7,053 bases of DNA from JBLNBU01 sp050260215 (GTDB taxonomy: Bacteria; Pseudomonadota; Alphaproteobacteria; Rhodospirillales; Magnetospirillaceae): assembly GCA_050260215.1 (NCBI GenBank), contig JBLNBU010000292.1, positions 1 through 7,053 of the forward strand. The letters run 5' to 3'. The notes under the pieces are model-generated. The model was not told where the DNA came from. It worked only from the letters and a program-made list of their open reading frames with translations, and made no database searches. This document shows, piece after piece, positions 1 through 5,106 of the stretch (positions are counted from its first letter, which is position 1; each line of letters starts with the position of its first letter). A program made the position numbers and the translations under genes.

Positions 1-592
1 GGCGGGCGGCGCCGTGACCCATCAGCGACGACAGCGGGAAGCGGTACATCAGCGCCCCTTCGGGGGTAGGCGTGCGCGAATAGAACATCAGTTCCGCCGC
101 CAGCACCATGGGGCCCTCGGGGCCGTCGCGCACCTCGGCCCGCGACCGGCCGCCGCCGATGGTCGCCGTCAGCCAGGCCATCTCGTCGGGGCCGAACGGC
201 GTGGTGCCGTTGGTGGCGATGGGGTTGCCCTCGAAGTCGGCGAACAGGATGTCGACCGGGATGCCGTCGACCTGCCGGACCGAGCTCAGGAACGGCAGTA
301 GGTAGGTTTCCTTGCCGAAGGTGTCGACCAGGGCGTTGGCCAGCAGGCTGTTGCGCGACAATGCCTCCATGGACGCCGCCATGGCGCGCAGTTGGCCGCC
401 CACACGCTCGGCCACCAGCGAGCCTTCCTGGCGCAGGCTGGACCGGTGGTGGCGTTCCAGCTCCTGGCTGGCCAGCGTCCAGGCGGTCAGCCCGATGACC
501 AGGATGGCCAGGCCGGCCAGTCCCGCCGACACCGCGGCGAAGCGCTGGCCGAGCGTCAGGGTGCGGAACAAAGGTGCAGGCTGCTGCCACAT
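1..592 (-). CDS. Membrane sensor protein, N-terminal 197 residues (partial; probable histidine kinase or similar)
   Basis: This frame is open from an ATG at 592 to the left edge, so only the N-terminus is present. A short cytoplasmic tail is followed by one strong membrane helix at about residues 19-40 (core LAGLAILVIGLTAWTL). Next comes a charged linker (QELERHH) and what looks like the start of an extracytoplasmic Cache-type sensor domain. It includes LANALVDTFGKETYLLPFL at about 84-102 and a beta-rich stretch (VDILFADFEGNPIATNG) at about 113-129. Helix plus Cache-like domain at the N-terminus is typical of bacterial histidine kinases, diguanylate cyclases and chemoreceptors. The output domain lies outside the window, so the type is not known. 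The start follows the stop of the binding-protein gene by 5 bases, which suggests cotranscription and translational coupling. Only a weak Shine-Dalgarno (GAGTGA, overlapping the upstream stop) is visible. The coding frame is certain; the sensor reading is likely; the ligand is unknown. Confidence 0.8.
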   Translation of the reverse strand, partial: MWQQPAPLFRTLTLGQRFAAVSAGLAGLAILVIGLTAWTLASQELERHHRSSLRQEGSLVAERVGGQLRAMAASMEALSRNSLLANALVDTFGKETYLLPFLSSVRQVDGIPVDILFADFEGNPIATNGTTPFGPDEMAWLTATIGGGRSRAEVRDGPEGPMVLAAELMFYSRTPTPEGALMYRFPLSSLMGHGAAR

Positions 593-597
593 GCAGG

Positions 598-1782
598 TCA
601 CTCGATGGGGACGATGGCGCCGTCCTTGCGGAAGCGGGCCATGAACAGGTCGTGGGCGGACAGGCCTTCGTGGTTGTCGGCCGTGAACGGATGCTTGAAG
701 AAGCGGATAAGCCCGTCGTAGTTCTCGACCCGCTCGAGCGCGTCGCGCACGGCCGAGCGGTCGTCGGTGCCGGCCAGGTCTATGGCGCGGGCCAGGATGT
801 GCGTCAGGTCATAGGCCTGCATGAAGCCGACGGGTGACTCGATCTCCTCGATGCGCGAGCGGCCGAACAGCCGCCCCGTTCCTTCCAGCACCCGGGCGAC
901 CTTGCGGGGATCGGACTTGAACAGGCTGACGGTCTGGATTACCGAGAAGTCGACCTGCCACAACGCGTCGCCGGCCTGTTCGACGAACGCCCCGCCGGTG
1001 ACCCCCCAGTGGCTGAGGATGGGGATGCGGTCGGCCTTGGGCAGCACCGCCACCTCGCGCACCAGCACCGCCGCCTCGTCGTCGTTGGCGACCAGGACGA
1101 TGGCGTCGGCCCCGGCCTTGCGCAGGGCTTCGTATTTCTCGATCAGGGTCTGGTCGCGCCAGTTGTACCAGGCGGTGGCGGCCAGCTTGGGCTCGCCCCC
1201 GCCGGCGAAGTACCGCTCCGCGGCGGCCAGCGAACTGCGGCCCCAGGCGGTGTTGGTCAGCAGCAGGCCGACCTTCTTGGCGCCGATGTGGGAGGCATGC
1301 TTCAGCATCGCCGGCATCGCCAGGCTGTCGCGAAGCGACAGGCGGAAGACGTAATTGGGCTTGCTGCCGTTGTCGACCACCATGTCGGCGGCCGACCACG
1401 GGGCCAGCAGCAGGGTCTTGGTGTCGAGGATGGTGGGCAGTTCCTCGATCAGCACCGGGCTGAAGCGGCCGCCGAACACCGCCACCAGGCCCGGCATCTG
1501 GGCGAATTCGCGGATGTTCTTGATGCCGCGGGCGGGCATCGAGCGGTGGTCCTTGGTCACCAGCGTCAGCGGCCGGCCGCCCAGCACGCCGCCGGCATGG
1601 TTGATCTCGTCGACGGCGAGCAGGATGCCGCGCTCGATGGACTGGGCCGAGGTGCTGTTGGTCAGGCCGAACTCGCCGTCAAGGCCCAGCAGCACGGGCG
1701 GTCGGTCCGCGGCGGTCGCAGGCGACAGGCACGCAAGCCCGGCGGCGCAGCCGAACCCCAGCATGGCGGCCCGCCGCCCCAT
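598..1782 (-). CDS. Periplasmic type 1 substrate-binding protein (Leu/Ile/Val-binding-protein-like, Peripla_BP_6 type)
   Basis: A 394-residue secreted protein. The N-terminus starts MGRRAAML, runs through a hydrophobic stretch (about residues 7-20) and ends in SPATAAD, a signal peptidase I type site. The paired Arg followed by a hydrophobic core leaves Tat export possible. The mature protein opens LLGLDGEFGLTNSTS and then has ILLAVDEINHAGGVLGGRPL, the typical first lobe of branched-chain amino-acid-binding-like proteins. KKVGLLLTNTAWGRSS and KAGADAIVLVANDDEAAVL match the beta-alpha-beta units of the second lobe. I chose the ATG at 1782 because AGGGGA (1789-1794) sits 6 bases upstream. A GTG at 1809 is in frame, but its G-run directly abuts it. 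No permease or ATPase gene is adjacent; the next gene is a membrane sensor. It may therefore deliver a ligand signal to that sensor rather than feed a transporter, but this is inference. The ligand cannot be read from the sequence. Confidence 0.85.
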   Translation of the reverse strand: MGRRAAMLGFGCAAGLACLSPATAADRPPVLLGLDGEFGLTNSTSAQSIERGILLAVDEINHAGGVLGGRPLTLVTKDHRSMPARGIKNIREFAQMPGLVAVFGGRFSPVLIEELPTILDTKTLLLAPWSAADMVVDNGSKPNYVFRLSLRDSLAMPAMLKHASHIGAKKVGLLLTNTAWGRSSLAAAERYFAGGGEPKLAATAWYNWRDQTLIEKYEALRKAGADAIVLVANDDEAAVLVREVAVLPKADRIPILSHWGVTGGAFVEQAGDALWQVDFSVIQTVSLFKSDPRKVARVLEGTGRLFGRSRIEEIESPVGFMQAYDLTHILARAIDLAGTDDRSAVRDALERVENYDGLIRFFKHPFTADNHEGLSAHDLFMARFRKDGAIVPIE

Positions 1783-1788
1783 CAAGGG

Positions 1789-1794
1789 TCCCCT
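1789..1794 (-). promoter_or_regulatory. Shine-Dalgarno that decides the start of the binding-protein gene
   Basis: AGGGGA on the minus strand lies 6 bases before the ATG at 1782. It favours this start over the in-frame GTG codons at 1809 and 1806, which lie right against a run of six G. Confidence 0.6.
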
Positions 1795-1823
1795 GGGCAA
1801 CGACACCACTCCCCCCTACATCG

Positions 1824-1854
1824 GTATAGTCCTGGGGTATTAGACTACGGCCAA
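1824..1854 (-). promoter_or_regulatory. Weak candidate promoter for the binding-protein / sensor operon
   Basis: On the minus strand, TTGGCC (1854-1849) is followed after 18 bases by ACTATA (1830-1825); CTATAC one base on resembles the alphaproteobacterial -10. The 91-bp gap from the upstream regulator gene leaves room for a separate promoter. Both boxes are imperfect, so the call is tentative, and read-through from the regulator gene is also possible. Confidence 0.25.
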
Positions 1855-1860
1855 GCGGGG

Positions 1861-1874
1861 CGTATTTCGATCAT
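1861..1874 (-). promoter_or_regulatory. Possible degenerate second Crp/Fnr-type box
   Basis: On the minus strand ATGATCGAAATACG shares ATGATCG-AAT with the well-formed operator at 2487-2502. Only the first half site (TGAT) is intact; the second reads ATAC instead of ATCA. It begins at the last base of the regulator's stop codon, upstream of the binding-protein gene. It could be a weak site for the same regulator or chance. Confidence 0.25.
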
Positions 1875-2470
1875 TAATTTGCACGGGCGCATGGGTTGAT
1901 CACCAGTGTTCCGTCTTCGCGCCTGAGGGCGCCCCGGCCTTCCAGTCGCCTGAGCGCACGGTAGAGCGCCTCGTGTGTCAGGCCGATCTCGGAGGCGAAG
2001 GACTTCAGCGATCCGGCCAGGCGCACGCTGCCGTCCGGGCCGGCGCGCAGGGACAGGGCCGCCATGATCCGGTCGCCGGCCGAGCGGATGTCGCGCAATT
2101 CCACCTGGCTGCGCAGCCCCTGGACGAGGCGGGCCAGGCGGGCGGCGAACGCCATGGCGAAGTCGGTGTCGGTGGCCAGCAGGGCGCGCGCCGCCTGCTT
2201 GTCGATGACCGCCACCAGGGCGGGGCCGTCGGCGACGGCGTCGCAGTGGTAGACGTCCGAGAACAGCGACGCCTCGGCGAAGGTCTCGCCGGCACGGGCC
2301 ACGTGCAGGGTGATGGCGCCGCCGTCGAAGCCGTGGCGGAGCAGCCGCACCGAGCCCTCGACCACCGCGAACAGGCCGAAGGTGGCGTCGCCCTGGCAAA
2401 ACAGCGTCGCGCCCGCTTCCAGGCGGCGACGGCCGCCGCCGGCGCGGCGCTCCAGTTCGGCTCCGTCCAT
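1874..2470 (-). CDS. Crp/Fnr-family transcriptional regulator
   Basis: A 198-residue protein with the Crp/Fnr layout. An N-terminal cyclic-nucleotide-binding-type beta barrel spans about residues 15-95, with GATLFCQGD, FAVVEGSVRLL and AGETFAEASLF. A dimerisation helix follows (about 100-128), then a winged helix-turn-helix (about 153-192). The recognition helix reads LTHEALYRALRRLE, keeping Glu167 and Arg171 of the family's E-x-x-[S/G]-R pattern but with Tyr170 in the middle. The barrel lacks the Arg-Ser pair that binds cAMP in CRP (here HCD, 75-77). There is no N-terminal Cys cluster like the one holding the Fe-S centre of FNR; the only Cys are 25, 76 and 194. The effector is therefore unknown; a haem-, NO- or redox-responsive type is possible. 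The start is supported by GGAGG 5 bases upstream. It is divergent from the cytochrome gene, with a Fnr-type palindrome between them that overlaps its own likely -10 region, so autoregulation is expected. Confidence 0.88.
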   Translation of the reverse strand: MDGAELERRAGGGRRRLEAGATLFCQGDATFGLFAVVEGSVRLLRHGFDGGAITLHVARAGETFAEASLFSDVYHCDAVADGPALVAVIDKQAARALLATDTDFAMAFAARLARLVQGLRSQVELRDIRSAGDRIMAALSLRAGPDGSVRLAGSLKSFASEIGLTHEALYRALRRLEGRGALRREDGTLVINPCARAN

Positions 2471-2486
2471 TCGCGCCTCCGTTTCT

Positions 2487-2502
2487 TATGATCGCAATCA
2501 TA
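2487..2502. promoter_or_regulatory. Fnr/Crp-type palindromic operator (TATGAT-CGCA-ATCATA)
   Basis: A perfect palindrome with 6-bp arms and a 4-bp spacer. Its core TGAT-N4-ATCA is the classic Fnr-family arrangement, except that the outermost base of each half is A/T-swapped relative to TTGAT-N4-ATCAA. It lies between the divergent Crp/Fnr regulator and cytochrome genes. The centre at 2494.5 is 41.5 bp from the start site predicted from the cytochrome -10 box. On the minus strand it begins 17 bp before the regulator's start codon and covers its probable -10 region. Confidence 0.75.
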
Positions 2503-2523
2503 TGGCAGGGCGGTTGCCGCGGC

Positions 2524-2529
2524 TATGAT
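2524..2529 (+). promoter_or_regulatory. -10 box of the cytochrome promoter (TATGAT)
   Basis: TATGAT differs from TATAAT at one position. A start about 7 bases downstream (2536) places the operator at -41.5. There is no good -35 hexamer, as expected for class II activation where the activator covers the -35 region. The start codon has a strong GGGAGG (2545-2550), 5 bases upstream of the ATG. Confidence 0.55.
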
Positions 2530-2555
2530 CCATCAGCTCGACAAGGGAGGATGAT

Positions 2556-2996
2556 ATGAAATTCAGGACCGCCTGCACCGTGGCGCTGCTGCTGGCCGCC
2601 TTGCCCGCCCGGGCCGAGGACGCCCGCCAGCTGGTCAAGCTGCCCGCGCCCATGCAGGAGCACATGCTGGCCAACATGCGCGACCACCTGGCGTCGCTGA
2701 ACGACCTGCTGGCCGCCCTGGCCGCGGGCGACGTGCAGAAGGCCGGCGACATCGCCGAGAACCGCATCGGCATGTCGTCGCTGGGCGCCCACGGTTCGGA
2801 TCACCTGGCCCAGTTCATGCCGGCGCCCATGCGCGAGATGGGCATGAACCTGCACCACGCCGCCAGCCGGCTGGCGGTCGCCGCCGCCGATGCCGAGGTC
2901 GAGAACACCCCCGCCGCCCAGCGCAAGGTCTATGGCGCCCTGCACGACATCACCGACGCGTGCAACGCCTGCCACACCGCCTATCGGGTCCGCTAG
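2556..2996 (+). CDS. Secreted monohaem cytochrome c, cytochrome c'-like
   Basis: A 146-residue protein. Residues 1-20 form a signal peptide ending ARA before ED. The mature part of about 126 residues is almost all helical and carries one haem-binding motif, C136-N-A-C139-H140, close to the C-terminus (ACNACHTAYRVR). One C-terminal CxxCH on a four-helix-sized periplasmic protein is the cytochrome c' layout. That family binds haem with an open or weakly held distal side and is linked to nitric oxide binding and protection. Helices 1-3 are unusually rich in Met and His (MQEHM at 33-37, M41, H44, H79, H83, M88, M92, M95, M97, H100, H101), which is not a hallmark of classical cytochrome c'. It may be a separate subfamily. 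Divergent from a Crp/Fnr regulator and preceded by a Fnr-type operator in activating position, so probably induced by low oxygen, NO or a similar signal. It overlaps rlmB by 4 bp at the 3' end. Confidence 0.85.
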   Translation: MKFRTACTVALLLAALPARAEDARQLVKLPAPMQEHMLANMRDHLASLNDLLAALAAGDVQKAGDIAENRIGMSSLGAHGSDHLAQFMPAPMREMGMNLHHAASRLAVAAADAEVENTPAAQRKVYGALHDITDACNACHTAYRVR

Positions 2997-3811
2997 CGCA
3001 CTATTTCGTAGAGCGCTACCGCCGCGGCGTTGGAGACGTTGAGGCTTTCCACCGCTCCGGTCATGGGCAGGCGGACCAGGAAGTCGCAATGCTCGCGGGT
3101 CAGGCGGCGCAGGCCCTCGCCTTCGGCCCCCAGCACCAGGACCACCCGGCCCGACAGCTTCTGTTCGGCCAGGGTGGCGGGCGCGTCGGCGGCCAGGCCG
3201 GCGGTCCAGAAGCCGGCCTGCTTCAGCTCTTCGAGGGTGCGGACCACGTTGGTCACCCGCACCAGCGGCACCCGTTCCAGTGCCCCCGAGGCGGCCTTGG
3301 CCAGCGCCCCGGTCTCGTCGGGGGAGTGGCGGTCGGGAACCACCACCGCCAGGGCGCCGAAGGCCGCGGCGGTGCGCAGGATGGCGCCGACGTTGTGCGG
3401 GTCGGTGACCTGGTCCAGCACCACCACGATGGCGGACTGGCGGGCGGCACCCTCGCGGGCGACGTCCTCGATGCCCGGCATGGCCAGCGGCTCGACCAGG
3501 GCGGCGATGCCCTGGTGCACGGCGCCGGGCGGCAGCAGGCGGTCGATGTCGCTGCGCTCCAGTGCCTCGGGCGGCGGTATGGGGCGTTCGGCGCGCAGGT
3601 CGTCCAGCTTTTCGGCCAGCGCCCGCGCGGCATCCGGCGTGGCCACCAGCCGGCGCAGCCGCCGCTCGGGGTTGGCCAGCGCCGCCATCACCGCGTGATT
3701 GCCGTACAGCCACACGCCGCCGGCCGGCGGCTGGCGGTCGGGCTCGCGGCGGCGGGGTTCGGGGTCGCGCCGCGAGGGGCGGGAGTCACGTTTGTTGTCT
3801 CGTCTGCTCAT
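2993..3811 (-). CDS. rlmB: 23S rRNA (guanosine-2'-O)-methyltransferase, RlmB/TrmH (SpoU) family
   Basis: A 272-residue protein. After a basic, probably disordered tail (about residues 1-30, Arg/Pro rich) comes the small substrate-binding domain (VWLYGNHAVMAAL at 33-45). The SpoU/SPOUT methyltransferase domain follows, with all three family motifs: motif 1 DPHNVGAILRTAAAFGA (N140, R146), motif 2 VLVLGAEGEGLRRLT (E230) and motif 3 SLNVSNAAAVALYE (N258, S260). In characterised relatives these form the trefoil knot that binds S-adenosylmethionine and methylates G2251 in the peptidyl-transferase loop of 23S rRNA; I assign RlmB by length and domain order. Paralogous SpoU enzymes acting on other rRNA or tRNA sites cannot be fully excluded. 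No clear Shine-Dalgarno precedes the ATG. It is divergent from tRNA-Tyr, and its stop shares the palindrome CGCTAGCG with the stop of the convergent cytochrome gene. Confidence 0.92.
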   Translation of the reverse strand: MSRRDNKRDSRPSRRDPEPRRREPDRQPPAGGVWLYGNHAVMAALANPERRLRRLVATPDAARALAEKLDDLRAERPIPPPEALERSDIDRLLPPGAVHQGIAALVEPLAMPGIEDVAREGAARQSAIVVVLDQVTDPHNVGAILRTAAAFGALAVVVPDRHSPDETGALAKAASGALERVPLVRVTNVVRTLEELKQAGFWTAGLAADAPATLAEQKLSGRVVLVLGAEGEGLRRLTREHCDFLVRLPMTGAVESLNVSNAAAVALYEIVR

Positions 3812-3839
3812 CGGGGCGGTTTAGCCCGCGCTTTTCGGA

Positions 3840-3868
3840 TTGACAAGGCACATCGATTCTTCCTATCT
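3840..3868 (+). promoter_or_regulatory. Promoter of tRNA-Tyr
   Basis: A perfect TTGACA -35 (3840-3845) is followed after 17 bases by CTATCT (3863-3868), close to the CTATAT-like -10 of alphaproteobacterial housekeeping promoters. Predicted start is near 3875, about 40 bases before the mature tRNA 5' end. Confidence 0.6.
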
Positions 3869-3915
3869 ACCGGGCTCCCGACGCGGCGGCCCTCTCGCAG
3901 GACCGTCCGACGGCC

Positions 3916-4001
3916 GGAGGGGTGGCCGAGCGGTCAATGGCAGCAGACTGTAAATCTGCCGACGGAAGTCTACGAAGGTTCGAATCCTTCCCCCTCCACC
4001 A
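3916..4001 (+). tRNA. tRNA-Tyr (anticodon GUA)
   Basis: An 86-nt class II tRNA including an encoded CCA. The 7-bp acceptor stem is GGAGGGG (3916-3922) with CCCCTCC (3991-3997), discriminator A, then CCA at 3999-4001. The D arm begins GGCCGAGCGG. The anticodon stem GCAGA/TCTGC encloses CTGTAAA, putting GTA at 3950-3952. The extended variable arm includes GAC-GGAA-GTC, and the T arm contains GGTTCGAATCC. The long variable arm plus GUA makes this Tyr rather than Ser or Leu. It ends 6 bases before the stop codon of the convergent hydrolase gene, so little room is left for a terminator outside that gene. Confidence 0.97.
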
Positions 4002-4007
4002 CTTTCC

Positions 4008-4928
4008 CTAACGCGCTCCCGCCTTCATCCGGCGGTCGAGGAAATCGAACATCCGGGCCTGCGAGTCCGCGGTGATTTCGGCGTCATAGCGGTACTGCAC
4101 GTTGTGGCCGCGCACGTCGACCTTGCGGAACCCGTCCAGCTGGCGGCAGTCCCAGCAATGGGTGGCGTCGGCATAAAAGTGGGTTTCGATCGGCGCTCCC
4201 GCCGCCTTGGCCGGTTCCAGGCGGTCCTGGCAGTCGCGCGCCGGGGTCTCCGTGTCCTCGCCGCCCATCAGCACCAAGAGCGGCCTGTCGATGTCGTCGC
4301 GGGCGATGTCGGTGGTGGGCGCGTTCGGTCCCTGGCTGCCGAACTGCCGGATCTTGAAGCAGCCGGGATACATGGACACCGCCGCGTTGAAGCGGCGCCC
4401 CTCGCCCAGGGCGTCGGCCCAGTGGTGGCTGCTGGCCAGCAGCCCGATCATCGCCCCCCATGACCAACCGGCGACGGCGACGCGGTCCTTGTCGACGAAG
4501 GGCTGGGCGCGCAGGTGGTCGGCCGCCTGGAAGGCGTCGCGCACGCCACGGGCGAAGGTGACGTCGTTCTTCGGGCCGTAGCAGACCTGGTCGACACCGC
4601 GCGGACCGAGCGAATCGATCACCAGCGCCACATAGCCGTGGGCGACTGCCGCCTTGGCCCACTCGACCATGGACAGGTTGGGATGCTTGCCCGTCAGGCC
4701 GCCGCACTGGTGGACCAGCACCAGGGCGGGGAACGGGCCGGCGCCTTCGGGCTTGTACATCATCATATGGGGGGAATCGAAGGCCGAGGGCGCGGTGGCC
4801 TCGGTGGGAAAGACCAGGTCGGCTGCCCTGGTGGCGGCGGCACGCAATTCGGCCGCGTCGAACGGTTCGGCCATGGCCGCCGGCGCCAGCAGCGAACAGG
4901 CCAGTGCGGCAAGCAGGCGTATGCGCAT
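4008..4928 (-). CDS. Secreted dienelactone hydrolase-like alpha/beta hydrolase
   Basis: A 306-residue protein. Residues 1-20 are a clean signal peptide (MRIRLLAALACSLLAPAAMA), so it is exported. The rest follows the dienelactone hydrolase / alpha-beta hydrolase fold: PALVLVHQCGGLTG at 67-80 forms the oxyanion strand, the nucleophile elbow is G154-W-S156-W-G158, the acid is probably D225 in LMGGEDTETP, and the His is H257 in YADATHCWDC. Classical dienelactone hydrolase uses Cys and is cytoplasmic. Here the nucleophile is Ser and the protein is secreted, so the substrate is probably an ester or lactone but not identifiable. Six Cys in the mature protein (75, 116, 190, 233, 258, 261) could make disulfides. 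The start is set by GGGAGGGG at 4932-4939, 3 bases before the ATG. It is divergent from serS and convergent with tRNA-Tyr, so probably monocistronic. Confidence 0.88.
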   Translation of the reverse strand: MRIRLLAALACSLLAPAAMAEPFDAAELRAAATRAADLVFPTEATAPSAFDSPHMMMYKPEGAGPFPALVLVHQCGGLTGKHPNLSMVEWAKAAVAHGYVALVIDSLGPRGVDQVCYGPKNDVTFARGVRDAFQAADHLRAQPFVDKDRVAVAGWSWGAMIGLLASSHHWADALGEGRRFNAAVSMYPGCFKIRQFGSQGPNAPTTDIARDDIDRPLLVLMGGEDTETPARDCQDRLEPAKAAGAPIETHFYADATHCWDCRQLDGFRKVDVRGHNVQYRYDAEITADSQARMFDFLDRRMKAGAR

Positions 4929-4957
4929 GATCCCCTCCCGGTCGGTGCGAGAGGGCC

Positions 4958-4986
4958 AGGATAGGCAATAATGCGGACGGCCAAAA
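4958..4986 (-). promoter_or_regulatory. Candidate promoter of the secreted hydrolase gene
   Basis: On the minus strand TTTTGG (4986-4981) is followed after 17 bases by TATCCT (4963-4958), giving a start near 4951 and a 5' leader of about 23 bases. Both boxes are imperfect. Confidence 0.4.
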
Positions 4987-5044
4987 GCTGGTCCTGGGTA
5001 TGGCCGGCGGCCAGGCTCCGAGGGGGAATGCGCTCCCGGCCCGG

Positions 5045-5073
5045 TTGCGGGGCGCACCGCGTTGCGGTAAACG
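5045..5073 (+). promoter_or_regulatory. Candidate promoter of serS
   Basis: TTGCGG (5045-5050) lies 17 bases before TAAACG (5068-5073). The -10 match is poor, but this is the best-spaced pair in the serS upstream region. The rest of the 178-bp gap (4929-5106) shows nothing else that I can name. Confidence 0.3.
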
Positions 5074-5106
5074 GGTGCTCGCCGGCCCAAGCCCAAGGGA
5101 GTGCCC

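Noticed and set aside
1721..1740. Lipobox in the binding-protein signal peptide (GLAC)
   Set aside because: The residues at -3 and -2 are Gly and Leu rather than the usual Leu and Ala/Ser, and an SPATAAD cleavage site follows.
1783..1809. GTG start for the binding protein at 1809
   Set aside because: The G-run abuts the codon, while the ATG at 1782 has a well-spaced AGGGGA and begins a normal signal peptide.
2523..3713. Minus-strand open frame of 396 codons over the cytochrome and rlmB genes
   Set aside because: It is antisense to the cytochrome and in another frame of rlmB; its composition is Arg/Gly/Ala/Pro-rich shadow text.
2960..4075. Plus-strand open frame over rlmB and tRNA-Tyr
   Set aside because: It is antisense to rlmB and translates straight through the tRNA, with no domain recognisable.
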